From NCBI RefSeq assembly GCF_000170915.1, contig NZ_ABCT01000008.1, forward strand, positions 79,489 to 143,488: a DNA stretch of 64,000 nucleotides, written 5' to 3'. The stretch comes from Limnobacter sp. MED105. Lineage in GTDB: Bacteria; Pseudomonadota; Gammaproteobacteria; Burkholderiales; Burkholderiaceae_B. Below, one piece after another: positions 17,858-27,528 of the stretch; positions within the stretch are counted from its first letter, which is position 1; the number at the start of each line of letters is the position of its first letter. The translations under genes were made by a program, and so were the position numbers. Under the pieces are notes generated by a model, which had not been told where the DNA came from, ran no database searches, and saw only the letters and a list, made by a program, of their open reading frames with translations.

Positions 17858-18687
17858 CTTCGCTGCGTGCACCACTGGGCGGGATCGACTTGAAAAAGGC
17901 ACTGGTGTTGTCGGTGCTTCTTCACGCCTTGTTGTTGCTGGTGCATTTTTCAAAACCGAAAGTAGACACCGCTTTTAGTCGTCCGCTGGAAGTGATTCTG
18001 GTGAATGCGCAATCGCAAAAAACGCCCACTGATGCCAAAGTACTTGCACAAGTTGCACTGGATGGTGGCGGGCAAGCAGACAAGGGCCGGGCGACCACTT
18101 TGCCCGGGCAAGCGGATGACAAGGTCAACCAGCGCGAACTGATCGCCAGCCAGGAACGGCTGAAGGAGCTGGAGGCCTTGCAGCGCAATTTGGCGGGTGC
18201 GGAGTTGCGCACCACACCGCAAAACGAAGTGCTGGACACGCGCCCCGGCAATGATCCGAAAAGCCAGCGTGCGCTTGAAATCAAGCGGTTGCAGGCTCAA
18301 ATTGCCGACAACATCAAAAGCTACAACGAACGTCCACGCAAGCATTTTTTCTCGCCACGTACCTCGCCCTATGCTTTTGCAATTTACGAGGAGGCGTGGC
18401 GCGCCAAGGTAGAACAGGTGGGCAATGCGAATTACCCCGATGAACTGAAAGGCCGTATTTACGGCAAGTTAAGGCTGACTGCCTATGTGCGTGCTGATGG
18501 CACGCTGGAAGATGTGGAAGTCGACCGTTCTTCGGGATCGGCCGTGTTGGATCGCGCTGCATTAAGAATTTTAAGAATGTCTACGCCGTTCCCACCTTTT
18601 CCCTCAGAGATGCGGCAGAAGGCCGATATTTTGGCGATTACACGCACCTGGGTGTTCAGCCGTGACACCATCAGTACCGAGTATTAA
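17854..18687 (+). CDS. TonB C-terminal domain protein
   Basis: The 277-residue protein has one N-terminal membrane helix (ALVLSVLLHALLLLVHF), a long charged and Gln-rich periplasmic spacer, and a C-terminal TonB domain beginning near residue 190 (YPDELKGRIYGKLRLTAYV, then the A-x-R-x-x-x-x-x-PFPPFP pattern). It should couple the proton motive force to an outer-membrane transporter, although no exbBD lies nearby. The TTG start overlaps the RNase stop and is supported by AGGAGG nine bases upstream. Variants like this are often annotated as energy transducer TonB. Confidence 0.87.
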   Translation: MTSLRAPLGGIDLKKALVLSVLLHALLLLVHFSKPKVDTAFSRPLEVILVNAQSQKTPTDAKVLAQVALDGGGQADKGRATTLPGQADDKVNQRELIASQERLKELEALQRNLAGAELRTTPQNEVLDTRPGNDPKSQRALEIKRLQAQIADNIKSYNERPRKHFFSPRTSPYAFAIYEEAWRAKVEQVGNANYPDELKGRIYGKLRLTAYVRADGTLEDVEVDRSSGSAVLDRAALRILRMSTPFPPFPSEMRQKADILAITRTWVFSRDTISTEY

Positions 18688-18702
18688 GTTCAGGGAGATT
18701 CG

Positions 18703-19602
18703 TTGTTGAATGCATTGATTCGTCAAGCAGATCGGTATGTGGTGATCGGGAATCCGATTGCACACAGCATGTCGCCGTTCATTCATTCCGACTTTGCGGC
18801 GCAGCTTGGTTTGCCTTTGCAATATGAACGAGTGCTTGCCCCACTGAATGGTTTTGCACAAACTGTAGCAGCGCTGCAGGCTGCGGGTGTGAAGGGCGCC
18901 AATGTGACCGTGCCATTCAAGCTGGATGCCTTTGCATTGGCTGGCAAGCCTCCCAATTCGCTGACACCCGCCGCAGAATTCGCGCAGGCGGCCAACACCT
19001 TGAAATTTAACGTCGATGGCACTGTGCTGGCCGACAACACCGATGGTGGGGGCTTGTGCCGCGACTTGAACCGCCAGTTAAATACGCTGGGTTTGCGACT
19101 GGAGCAATGCCAGATATTGATGATCGGTGCAGGTGGTGCAGCCAGCGGTTGTGTGGCAGCTTTTCAGCAGGCGGGTGTTCAGCACCTTACGGTACTTAAC
19201 CGAACTGTGGACAAAGCGCGCCAGCTGGCGCAGCGTGCGGAAGCGATTGATCTTCCCGCAGCCGGTGGCGGGCTGGATACACCGCCTTCTCATTTTGATG
19301 TGCCCGGCGCACCGGTGGTGATTGTGAATGCGTCGTCAAGCAGTCTGAAAGGGGATGTACCTGTACTTCACCCTGATTGGTACGCGCGCGCTGTATTGGT
19401 CTACGACATGATGTATGCCGCCGAACCCACAGCATTTATTCGGTCTGTCAGTAAGCTGGAGTTACCGTGCAGCGACGGCCTGGGCATGTTGGTTTTTCAA
19501 GCCCAGCTCGCCTTTGAGGTATGGACCGGGCAGTCGCCCAATGCCCTTGAAACTTTAACCAAAGTTCGGCAAGCCTTGCTTGCCAAAGCAAAACAACAAT
19601 GA
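18703..19602 (+). CDS. aroE: Shikimate dehydrogenase
   Basis: The 299-residue NADP-dependent enzyme reduces 3-dehydroshikimate to shikimate. Key motifs are IGNPIAHSMSPFIHS (shikimate-binding Ser pair), NVTVPFK with the catalytic Lys, NTDGGG with the catalytic Asp, and GAGGAASG for NADP. No ATG is available at the right place; the frame starts with two consecutive TTG codons behind a CAGGGAG Shine-Dalgarno sequence. The stop overlaps the mtgA ATG (ATGA). It is slightly longer than E. coli AroE (272), mostly from an insertion around residues 180-200. Confidence 0.94.
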   Translation: MLNALIRQADRYVVIGNPIAHSMSPFIHSDFAAQLGLPLQYERVLAPLNGFAQTVAALQAAGVKGANVTVPFKLDAFALAGKPPNSLTPAAEFAQAANTLKFNVDGTVLADNTDGGGLCRDLNRQLNTLGLRLEQCQILMIGAGGAASGCVAAFQQAGVQHLTVLNRTVDKARQLAQRAEAIDLPAAGGGLDTPPSHFDVPGAPVVIVNASSSSLKGDVPVLHPDWYARAVLVYDMMYAAEPTAFIRSVSKLELPCSDGLGMLVFQAQLAFEVWTGQSPNALETLTKVRQALLAKAKQQ

Positions 19603-20348
19603 CCATGGCTCGCAGAAAATCTTCTCCTGGTGGCAGCAAGCGCAAATTCAGCCTGAATCCATTGGTGTGGTTGTGGCGAATTTTCTTTTGGGGATTCTGC
19701 GCCATCGTGTTGTTACAGCTTTGGTATTTGGCGCAAATTGCGGTGTGGACTCATGTGAACCCCAGCAGCACGAGTTTCATGCAAACCCGTTTGGCTGAAA
19801 TTCGCAAGACCGAACCGGGTTTTCAGTTGAAACATGAATGGGTGCCTTACGACAAAATTTCCTTGAACTTAAAGCGTGCTGTAATCGCTGCTGAAGACAG
19901 CGGTTTCATGACTCACAAGGGCGTGGAAGTGGAAGCCATTCAATTGGCCATTAAACGCAATGAAAGACGAGGAAGGGTGACACATGGTGGCTCTACCATC
20001 ACCCAGCAGTTGGCCAAAAACCTGTTCTTGACCAGCAAGCGGAGCTACATTCGCAAAGGTCAGGAGTTGGTCATCGCTTTGATGATTGAAGCGCTTTGGG
20101 ACAAACGCCGTATTCTGGAGGTGTACCTGAATGTGGTGGAATGGGGCAACGGCGTATACGGTGCGCAGGCCGGCGCAAAACACCACTACGGCGTCAGTGC
20201 TGCACAACTGAGCAACTATCAGGCTGCGCGCATGGCAGGCATGTTGCCTGCGCCACGCTATTTTGACAAACGCAGAAATTCGCCTTTTTTGGCGCGTAAA
20301 ACAGGCACGCTGCAAAAGCGGATGTACCAAGTGACTGTGCCGAAGTAA
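19599..20348 (+). CDS. mtgA: Monofunctional peptidoglycan transglycosylase
   Basis: A 249-residue GT51-family enzyme that polymerises lipid II into glycan strands. An N-terminal membrane helix (WRIFFWGFCAIVLLQLWYLA) anchors it. The donor motif is AVIAAEDSGFMTHKG with the catalytic Glu, followed by GGSTITQQLAKNLFLTSKRS and RILEVYLNVVEWGNGVYG, all diagnostic. Translation is coupled to aroE; an alternative in-frame ATG lies six bases downstream. Its last three codons and stop lie inside the left end of a large palindromic element, so the extreme C terminus may be contributed by that element. Confidence 0.94.
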   Translation: MTMARRKSSPGGSKRKFSLNPLVWLWRIFFWGFCAIVLLQLWYLAQIAVWTHVNPSSTSFMQTRLAEIRKTEPGFQLKHEWVPYDKISLNLKRAVIAAEDSGFMTHKGVEVEAIQLAIKRNERRGRVTHGGSTITQQLAKNLFLTSKRSYIRKGQELVIALMIEALWDKRRILEVYLNVVEWGNGVYGAQAGAKHHYGVSAAQLSNYQAARMAGMLPAPRYFDKRRNSPFLARKTGTLQKRMYQVTVPK

Positions 20349-20571
20349 TGCGTCTACGTTTACTTGTTCAGGTGCATACCCTTTTGCGCCAGAAAGCCTG
20401 AGTTCCCCCTTGAAGACGATTAACCACCCTGAGCGCCCCCGCTAACAAAGCGGGCGGGCTGCGCTCCCGGCGTTGCCGAACGGGAGGTGAATCGACTACA
20501 AGGGCAGGCTTTCTTGAATGGCGCTGCAAGGGCATTGCTACCTGAACAAGCAAAAAGGCGTTACTTCGGCA
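20339..20571. repeat. Long imperfect palindrome at the mtgA 3' end
   Basis: The two halves of this 233-base stretch are imperfect reverse complements. Outer arms share GCCGAAGTAA and ACTTGTTCAGGT; inner arms share GCGCC, AGAAAGCCTG, and CCCTTG-N2-AG-like residues followed by CGATT. The right arm has a one-sided ATTCA insertion before AGAAAGCCTG that the left arm lacks. The centre holds two tight hairpins, CCCGCT/AGCGGG and CTCCCG/CGGGAG, so the transcript could fold as a multi-branched structure. The element includes the mtgA stop. The same inner motif and one-sided insertion recur in palindromes at 54095-54284 and 54359-54514. From here to the SIR2 gene (about 235 bases) I see only A+T-rich upstream sequence with no further gene or clear promoter. 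Confidence 0.8.
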
Positions 20572-20806
20572 ACGAAATATTTGTTTGAGAATGCGTTTGA
20601 ATGTGTTTATTTTTGACGAATATTGGAATGAATTCTGAGCGCGGGCAGATAGTCTGGCCGGATTGTCTAACTTGGTAGTTTGAGTTGGTGAAGTTACAGT
20701 GTGATAGCAGTGTAGTGACGCTACGAGGTGTGCACGCAAGAGCAGAATTTCTGGGAAACTAGATTTATTGTGATCTATTCAAACAACTGGTGATTCAATT
20801 CAAGTT

Positions 20807-23800
20807 ATGAGATTCCACGCTGACGGCCCGATCATTCCCGACATACTTTTGAATCGTTGTGATGAGGGTCGTGTGGTGTTTCTTTGCGGTGCGGGAGTAT
20901 CTGTACCGTCAAATATGCCTGATTTTGTAAAACTTACTGAGTGCGTAATCAATTTCTTTGACCCTTCAGCTGACTCGGAAATCAGGATTGCATTTCAGCC
21001 TTGGTTGGATGAAAAACAGAAAGGGAACGAGTCTTCCTTAAAAACTCCACTAGACCAGATATTCAATCTTCTCCATATGGAGTACGGTAAACATGAAGTT
21101 AATCAGTTGGTGGCAAGACGGCTAAGTGCCAAGCCTTCCGGCAAGATTGGACATGAGCATGGGTTGATCAAGCGAATTTCTAAAAGCGCCAAAGGAATTC
21201 CGCAGATCGTAACCACTAATTTTGATCGCTTGTTTGAGGGGCGCGATCAAGAGGAGCACACATATGAACCGCCAGCTTTTCCTGATCTTGGATACGGTTC
21301 AAGTATCGAGGGTATTACATATCTGCACGGAAAGTTGCAAGACCCTGATTCTGAAAGTCATCCATATGTACTGAGTAGTGCAGATTTTGGTCGAGCCTAT
21401 CTTTCTGAAGGTTGGGCGACAAAATTTATTCGAGATCTATTGGGTCGATATACCGTAGTGTTGCTAGGCTATAAAGCGGAAGACCCACCGATTAAATACC
21501 TCCTACAAGGCCTTAACCATGATGGAAAATATGACCGATCCAGGTTGTATGCGTTTGATAAAGGTCCTCCTGAAGAAATAGAAGCAAAGTGGCATGATCG
21601 TGGTGTAACGGCGATAGCCTTTCCTGATTTTCCAAAGTTGTGGGAGAGCATACAAGCTTGGGCTGAACGCGCTGATGACCCTCGTAAATGGCGAGAGTCG
21701 GTGATCGCCAAGACTCAACAAGACCCAAAAGATTTGGCGGCTCATGAGCGTGGGCAAGTAGCACATGTTTTACGCACGGTACAGGGCGCGAAATTATTCT
21801 CCCAGGCAGATCCAGCTGCAAATCCAGAATGGGTGTGTGTGATGGATGAGATGGTGCGTTCCGCGGAGCAGGTTGAGGGGTATGGTGAAGATACAGAGGT
21901 TTTTGATCCCAGGGCGGCTTACGGCCTTGATGACGATTTAGAAGATTTTTCTGATGATAAAAATAAATCACCTGTTAACAACGACGATCTTTTGATTTGG
22001 AGAGAGGGAGATGGCAATCCGCATGATTTTCACCGGATAGGTGGAAGGCGGCCTGAAGGTTTTGAGCCGCTTTCTGCCAGGTTAGGTCACTTGATTACAT
22101 GGTTTGCTAAGTCCATTCATAGTCCGGTGCTGGCTTGGTGGGTGATTCGTCAAACTGGTATACATCCCCGATTGTTGAGAGAACTTGGAGGGGAAATCGA
22201 ACGTTCAAAAAATTTACATTCGCGAGCTCGACATATTTGGAATCTGATTCTTGAGGCGCAACGTGATCCTCGAAATAGGGCTCATCAAGATCGGAATTGG
22301 TTCGATTTCAAAAACAAAGTTGCAAGTGAAGGCTGGACTTCTCATGTTCTGAGGGACTTCCGAAAATTTGCAACTCCAAGGTTGGATGTTAAAGCGCCTT
22401 ATGGCTTGAGTAAGGCTAAACCACCTCAGGACGATTGGCAGCATGTTGATCTCGGAGGACTAGGTCAATTCGAAGTGAAGTTCCTTGAGCGTTATAACGA
22501 AGATGTAGAAGTACCTGATGAGGTCTTGCCTGAAGTATTTGGCATCATTGAGGCGCAGTTTAGGGTGGTGTCAGGCCTGCTTAAGGATATCGATAGGGAT
22601 ATTTACAATTTTGAGCTACCTACTTGCTACCCTGATCGAGATGTTGAGGGGGAAGTTCATGTAGAAGAAAGTGCGCAATCTGTGACTTGGTTCATCCAGC
22701 TTTTTGACCGGATGGTTGCGGAATATCCAGAGTTAGCCCGTGCGCATGCAACGACTTGGCCAATTGCAGATCCTTTATTCTATGGAAGGTTAAAGCTGTA
22801 TGCGTTTAACAAAGTAGAATTATTTGAAGCGGATTATGTTGCTGAGCAAGTGTTGTGTATTCAGCAAGAAATTTTCTGGGATAGCGATCTGGTTCGAGAG
22901 CTTGTGTTCTTGCTGATTGATCGATGGCATGAGTTCTCTATTGATCATAAAAGTCGATTGATGAAGAGAATTCTTGAAGGGCCTGACAAGCGCTCCTACT
23001 GGTCTGATGATGAATATCCTAAATTACGAGATGAGTCTGCCGCCAGCTACGCAAGATATATTCAATTACACGGATGTGAGCTAACGGTAGACCATACTAA
23101 AAAACTCGCAGAATTGATCGAAAAGCTTCCAGAATGGCGTGAAAGCTGGGCTTCATCAATTGCAATCAAACAGGGCTCTTCAGGCGGATGGGTGTCCACC
23201 GACGAAAATCCAGATGAAATTTTAAGCCTTCCAGTGGGGGAATTGGTTAGTAAAGCCAAGGAGGCGTCAAAGCGGGATTTGTTTAGTCTCACCGATAAAA
23301 GACCGTTTATTGGTTTGGTTAAATCCAATCCGAGAAAGGCACTTGCGGCGCTTACAATTTCTGGAAAAAAGGGGGAGTTCCGGGAAGATTTCTGGTCGGA
23401 AATGATCAATCACTTTCCCGAGGAAGTAAGGCCGCGGTTAAGGCTGGTTTTCTTGAGGCGATTATCGCGTTTACCTTATTCGCTGATAGTAGAACTCCGC
23501 TTTACATTGGGACGATGGTTTGAAAAGAACCTTAATGTCATTCTGAAGTTTGATGAAGCCCTTGGTTGGGCTTTGTACGATCACATCGTTGATGGAATTA
23601 TGAGTGGCGGAGCAGACGCCACTGGGAGTAGCCGTGGTGAAGTGACTTTGAGGGGAAAAGTCATTCAACAATCCCGGCGAACTTATGATCATGCAATTAA
23701 TGGTCCCATCGGTATGTGTACGGAAGCTCTTTTCCGTGTCGTGACGGTAGAAAAGCTGGAGGCGGGTTCGCTTATTCCGGGGCACATCAAATCTCGTGTC

Positions 23801-24631
23801 GAACGTCTTTTTTCGGCAGTTGGGGAAGGCTCGGATCATGCGGTTTCAGTAAGTTGCCGAAGGCTCAACTGGTTGATGTTCATCGATCCAGGTTGGAGCA
23901 ATACGCAGTTGATTCCTATGCTGAATTTCCAACATCCTCGTTCAGAAGCTGCATGGAACGGATTCTTACATAGTGGGAATATACCTAGCCCACCTTTGTT
24001 GGAAATAATTAAACCGCAGTTACTTGGACTTTTCCCAAAGATTGAAGAGTTTTCTTGGGGTGGCAAATTAGCAAATGTAGCTGCCCGGTGGCTAGGTTGG
24101 TTGCGGGTTTTTGCTTGGGATAAGTCTTACGGTTTATCGTGTAATGAAATGCGTTCAATTCTTCGGGCAATGTCGGAAAGTACCCGGAATCAATTTATCT
24201 TCTGGCTGAGCCAGGTGGGACGTCACAAGGAGAATGACTGGAATAAACACGTTCTTCCATTGATTGAAGAAGATTGGCCAAGAGAGCGGCGATATAGGAC
24301 TATGGCAGCCACTGAAGCGTGGGTTAATTTACTTGGCGAGACTGGGGTGAATTTTCCAAGTGTCTATGAGGCGGTGAAAAAATTCTTGGTGCCCTTGGAG
24401 ACAAATAGTCACTCACTATATCGTTTCATAAGGGAAGCCGCTGGCGAGCAGCCGATCACGGTCTTGTTTCCGGAAAAGACTTTGGACTTAATGAACAGAA
24501 TTGCGCCAGATACGCTCGGCCCCCTTGCGTATGAGTTACCGAAAGTTCTTGCATTAATTTCAGAAACTAAGCCTGACCTGACCTCTGACCCGCGTTATTT
24601 GCGTCTTATTGATCTGCTTGAGCGGACTTGA
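20807..24631 (+). CDS. SIR2-domain large protein, probable anti-phage gene
   Basis: The 1274-residue protein begins with a SIR2-like NAD-binding domain: VVFLCGAGVS (Gly28 to Ser32), the TTNFD motif with Asn138 and Asp140, and YLHGK with His174. In defence proteins of this type the domain cleaves NAD after phage sensing and stops growth. The remaining 1000 residues are helical and Trp-rich with no recognised motif; a DUF4020-like C terminus is possible but was not verified. The gene is clearly more A+T-rich than its neighbours, stands alone, and splits an otherwise housekeeping stretch (mtgA to glnE). All this points to horizontal acquisition. No partner gene is adjacent, so it may be a single-gene system. 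The ATG has only a weak ribosome-binding site. Confidence 0.85.
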   Translation: MRFHADGPIIPDILLNRCDEGRVVFLCGAGVSVPSNMPDFVKLTECVINFFDPSADSEIRIAFQPWLDEKQKGNESSLKTPLDQIFNLLHMEYGKHEVNQLVARRLSAKPSGKIGHEHGLIKRISKSAKGIPQIVTTNFDRLFEGRDQEEHTYEPPAFPDLGYGSSIEGITYLHGKLQDPDSESHPYVLSSADFGRAYLSEGWATKFIRDLLGRYTVVLLGYKAEDPPIKYLLQGLNHDGKYDRSRLYAFDKGPPEEIEAKWHDRGVTAIAFPDFPKLWESIQAWAERADDPRKWRESVIAKTQQDPKDLAAHERGQVAHVLRTVQGAKLFSQADPAANPEWVCVMDEMVRSAEQVEGYGEDTEVFDPRAAYGLDDDLEDFSDDKNKSPVNNDDLLIWREGDGNPHDFHRIGGRRPEGFEPLSARLGHLITWFAKSIHSPVLAWWVIRQTGIHPRLLRELGGEIERSKNLHSRARHIWNLILEAQRDPRNRAHQDRNWFDFKNKVASEGWTSHVLRDFRKFATPRLDVKAPYGLSKAKPPQDDWQHVDLGGLGQFEVKFLERYNEDVEVPDEVLPEVFGIIEAQFRVVSGLLKDIDRDIYNFELPTCYPDRDVEGEVHVEESAQSVTWFIQLFDRMVAEYPELARAHATTWPIADPLFYGRLKLYAFNKVELFEADYVAEQVLCIQQEIFWDSDLVRELVFLLIDRWHEFSIDHKSRLMKRILEGPDKRSYWSDDEYPKLRDESAASYARYIQLHGCELTVDHTKKLAELIEKLPEWRESWASSIAIKQGSSGGWVSTDENPDEILSLPVGELVSKAKEASKRDLFSLTDKRPFIGLVKSNPRKALAALTISGKKGEFREDFWSEMINHFPEEVRPRLRLVFLRRLSRLPYSLIVELRFTLGRWFEKNLNVILKFDEALGWALYDHIVDGIMSGGADATGSSRGEVTLRGKVIQQSRRTYDHAINGPIGMCTEALFRVVTVEKLEAGSLIPGHIKSRVERLFSAVGEGSDHAVSVSCRRLNWLMFIDPGWSNTQLIPMLNFQHPRSEAAWNGFLHSGNIPSPPLLEIIKPQLLGLFPKIEEFSWGGKLANVAARWLGWLRVFAWDKSYGLSCNEMRSILRAMSESTRNQFIFWLSQVGRHKENDWNKHVLPLIEEDWPRERRYRTMAATEAWVNLLGETGVNFPSVYEAVKKFLVPLETNSHSLYRFIREAAGEQPITVLFPEKTLDLMNRIAPDTLGPLAYELPKVLALISETKPDLTSDPRYLRLIDLLERT

Positions 24632-24664
24632 AAATCTTGAGTTTTCAGTGTTTCATGCCTGTAA

Positions 24665-24704
24665 GTTCAGATACCTCATCGTGCAAACAGATGAGTAACT
24701 GAAC
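24665..24704. other. Inverted repeat between SIR2 gene and glnE
   Basis: GTTCAG and CTCATC on the left pair with GATGAG and CTGAAC on the right around a nine-base loop, with small internal loops. An A-run follows on the right, so it does not read as a standard intrinsic terminator on either strand, but it sits where the two convergent genes must end. Confidence 0.5.
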
Positions 24705-24738
24705 AAAAAAATCTATGCTATCTGTGTAGATAGAAACC

Positions 24739-27453
24739 TCACCCCAACAAAGTTTCCCATAGCTTCCGAATCGGCTTTCTCATCACCATCAACGCGGGGT
24801 CGCTGGTGCGTGATTTGTCATGTCCTGCCAGCCGCAAGGCATGTTGCTTGGCCCGCAGTTGTCGGTAGGCATCGGCCACATAATTGGCAAGCTCAGCCGG
24901 CACCAGTCCCAGCTCCCCAGCTTTTTTCAACAAGGCAATATTGCCTTTGTTTTTTGTCAGGTCAGGGTGCTTGTTGGCGTAGCCCAGCACCAAGGCCTGC
25001 ACCATGAATTCCACATCCACCATGCCGCCCAAATCGTGTTTTACATCAAACAGCTCTGTGTGGTTGGGGTGTCCATCCAGCATTTTCTGGCGCATGGTGA
25101 TCACTTCTTTCTTCACGTCATTCCAGTCGCGGGGCAGTTGCAAAATTTCTTCCCGCAGCGTCTCAAATTTTTTACCAATCTCTACATCGCCCACACAAAA
25201 GCGCGCACGGGTTAGTGCCTGGTGTTCCCAAAACCAGGCGCCCACACCGCCTTCGCGGCGTTGATAGTCTTCAAACGATTCCACACTGCTCACCAGCAAG
25301 CCAGCTTCGCCGTTGGGTCGCAGTCGAAAATCAGTTTCAAACAAAGTGCCTGCTGCGGTTTGTGTAGTCAGCCAGCGGTTCATGCGCTTGGCCAGTTGGG
25401 CATACAAATCTGGGGCGCGGTCATCCTCGTCTTCAAACAAAAAAATCAAGTCCAGGTCGGAGGAGTAACCCAACTCTTTGCCGCCGTGTTTGCCATAGGC
25501 CACCACCGCAAACCGAGGTTGTGCGCGGTGCCGTTTCGGCAACTGGTCCCAGGCTCGCTCCAGAATAATTTCGAGTGTGCAATCGGCCAGTTCAGACAAC
25601 AGGTCCGAGACATGCTCCACTGTCAACAGGTTTTCAAGGTCTTGTGTCAGTACCCGGAATAGTTGCGCATGGTGCTGTTCCCGAATCAGGTCCATTTGAC
25701 GTTCAAGGTCGGGCTGACCGTCGGGCAATTTGGCTTGGTCGAGCAGTTCACGCAATTGCTGTTTCCATTGAGCAAAATCGGGTGGCGTCAGCAGGGTTCT
25801 GCTGTCTAGCAACTCATCGAGCAGCAGTGGGTGTTTGATCAGGAAGTTGGCGGCCCACGGGCTGGCCGCAAGCATTCTGCTGACTCGCATGCGGGCTATT
25901 GGGTATTCGTCCAGCAAGCTGAGGTAAGCCCCACGGCGCGATACGGTTTCAATCAGGTCGCAGCAGTAACGCCAGCAGGAGTCTGGTGCCGAAGATGCGC
26001 CGGCTGCGGCCAGCAAAGTGGGCATCAAACGGTCAACCCGTTCCCGGTGCGCGCTTGGCAAAGCCTGATAACGACTCGATTCAATCAGGTGTTGATAACG
26101 ATCTTGCGCAGCTTGAGGGTGTGTGAACCCTTGGGTGAGCGTGTCTGCCCATGGCAGTTCAAGGCTGGGGGTTTCTTCGTCTTCCTGTTTGTCGCCAAAC
26201 ACGACATCAAAGTGGCTCGCCACGTAATCCATGTGGCGGTTCAAAGCCTTCATAAAATTGCCTGGGTCTTGAAATCCCATGGATCGCGCAATGCGCAGCA
26301 CCTCAGTCGGGCTGGCTGGCAAGCGGTGGGTTTGCGCGTCGTCCACATACTGCAGGCGGTGTTCAAGGTTTCGCAGAAAACGGTAGGCTGCCACCATTCT
26401 GTCGTGGTCGTCTTTGGTAATCAGCCCCAACTCCACGCATACTTCCAACACATCAACCGTGCGTCGCAATTGCAGCTTGGGTTCGCGTCCGCCGCGAATC
26501 AACTGAAAAGCCTGTGCCGTAAATTCAATTTCGCGAATACCGCCTCGTCCCAGTTTGACATGCACCGAGCCCGGGTGTTGGCTTTCTCGTTTGTTCACTT
26601 CATTGCGAATTTGCACATGCAAGGCCCGCAAAGCGCGAATGGATCCAAAGTCCAGGTATTTACGAAACACAAAAGGCCGAACAATGTTGTTCAGGTTGTC
26701 CAGGCTTTGCTGAAAAGCCGCGTCTTGCGCCGGGTCTACCGCCCAGTTCACCACGCGGGCCTTGATCCAGGCATAGCGCTCCCATTCGCGGCCTTGCACC
26801 ACGAAGTACTCCTCCAGCATGTCCAGGCTTACCACCAGTGGGCCTGAGTCGCCATTCGGGCGAAGGCGCATGTCGACCCGAAACACAAAACCTTCGTCGG
26901 TTACTTCCGAAATAATCTTGATGACACGTTTGCCCACCTGCGTGAAAAATTCTGCATGGGATTGGGTTTTACCCGTGGGGCCGCCCAGTGTTTCCCCATC
27001 CTGGTTGTACAAAAAAATCAGGTCGATGTCGCTGGAGGCATTCAATTCAAGACCGCCCAGCTTGCCCATGCCCACCACCATCATGCAATCGCCATCGGCC
27101 GGTTCACCAAAACGCTCAGCCTGCATTTTGTGGCTGAATTTCAGCGCAATTTGTACAGCGGCGTCGGCCAGAAAGGACAAGGCCTCTGTCACTTCGAACA
27201 AGTCAACCTTGCCCTGCAGGTCGCGCCGCATGATTTCAATCATGCTTCGTTGTCGTACCAGGCGAAGTTCTGCCATCAGGGCTTTTTCGTCGCTTAACTC
27301 CCGCGCTTTCTCCAGCCAGGTTTCAATACAGTTCAAAAGGTGGTCTTCATCGTGCTCGGTGCTGTCCCATTGAGGGAAACGGTTGAGCCAGCGTTTGGCA
27401 TATTCGGAGTGGGTGGGCCAAACCTGATGATAGAAATCCAGTGGGTCGTTCAT
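24739..27453 (-). CDS. glnE: Glutamine synthetase adenylyltransferase/deadenylase
   Basis: The 904-residue bifunctional enzyme adds and removes AMP on glutamine synthetase in response to PII and glutamine. It shows two nucleotidyltransferase cores: GMGKLGGLELNASSDIDLIF near residue 130 and AYGKHGGKELGYSSDLDLIF near residue 655, each with the G-G-x(n)-D-x-D metal pattern. The conserved RLRPNGDSGPLV and RLRPNGEAGLLV follow each core, and MVDVEFMVQAL closes the second domain. It is slightly shorter than E. coli GlnE (946). It is divergent from yhdP. The nitrogen role fits with the nas/nir genes elsewhere in the window. Confidence 0.96.
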   Translation of the reverse strand: MNDPLDFYHQVWPTHSEYAKRWLNRFPQWDSTEHDEDHLLNCIETWLEKARELSDEKALMAELRLVRQRSMIEIMRRDLQGKVDLFEVTEALSFLADAAVQIALKFSHKMQAERFGEPADGDCMMVVGMGKLGGLELNASSDIDLIFLYNQDGETLGGPTGKTQSHAEFFTQVGKRVIKIISEVTDEGFVFRVDMRLRPNGDSGPLVVSLDMLEEYFVVQGREWERYAWIKARVVNWAVDPAQDAAFQQSLDNLNNIVRPFVFRKYLDFGSIRALRALHVQIRNEVNKRESQHPGSVHVKLGRGGIREIEFTAQAFQLIRGGREPKLQLRRTVDVLEVCVELGLITKDDHDRMVAAYRFLRNLEHRLQYVDDAQTHRLPASPTEVLRIARSMGFQDPGNFMKALNRHMDYVASHFDVVFGDKQEDEETPSLELPWADTLTQGFTHPQAAQDRYQHLIESSRYQALPSAHRERVDRLMPTLLAAAGASSAPDSCWRYCCDLIETVSRRGAYLSLLDEYPIARMRVSRMLAASPWAANFLIKHPLLLDELLDSRTLLTPPDFAQWKQQLRELLDQAKLPDGQPDLERQMDLIREQHHAQLFRVLTQDLENLLTVEHVSDLLSELADCTLEIILERAWDQLPKRHRAQPRFAVVAYGKHGGKELGYSSDLDLIFLFEDEDDRAPDLYAQLAKRMNRWLTTQTAAGTLFETDFRLRPNGEAGLLVSSVESFEDYQRREGGVGAWFWEHQALTRARFCVGDVEIGKKFETLREEILQLPRDWNDVKKEVITMRQKMLDGHPNHTELFDVKHDLGGMVDVEFMVQALVLGYANKHPDLTKNKGNIALLKKAGELGLVPAELANYVADAYRQLRAKQHALRLAGHDKSRTSDPALMVMRKPIRKLWETLLG

Positions 27454-27528
27454 GCGTGTCGTAATAAAGGGAAGCTTGGTTCTACAATAGCGTACTACAG
27501 GTGTTGACGATTATTCGGGCGGTATTTC

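Noticed and set aside
20339..20571. Integron attC site
   Set aside because: The element is palindromic with asymmetric insertions like attC, but no GTTRRRY/RYYYAAC core pair is at its ends and there is no integrase or cassette array.
20572..24738. Direct repeats or attachment sites bordering the SIR2 gene
   Set aside because: Flanking sequences share only short matches such as CTGAACAA; no convincing target duplication or integrase was found.
25831..26847. 338-residue plus-strand open frame opposite glnE
   Set aside because: It lies wholly within glnE on the other strand and shows no domain; a codon-bias shadow.
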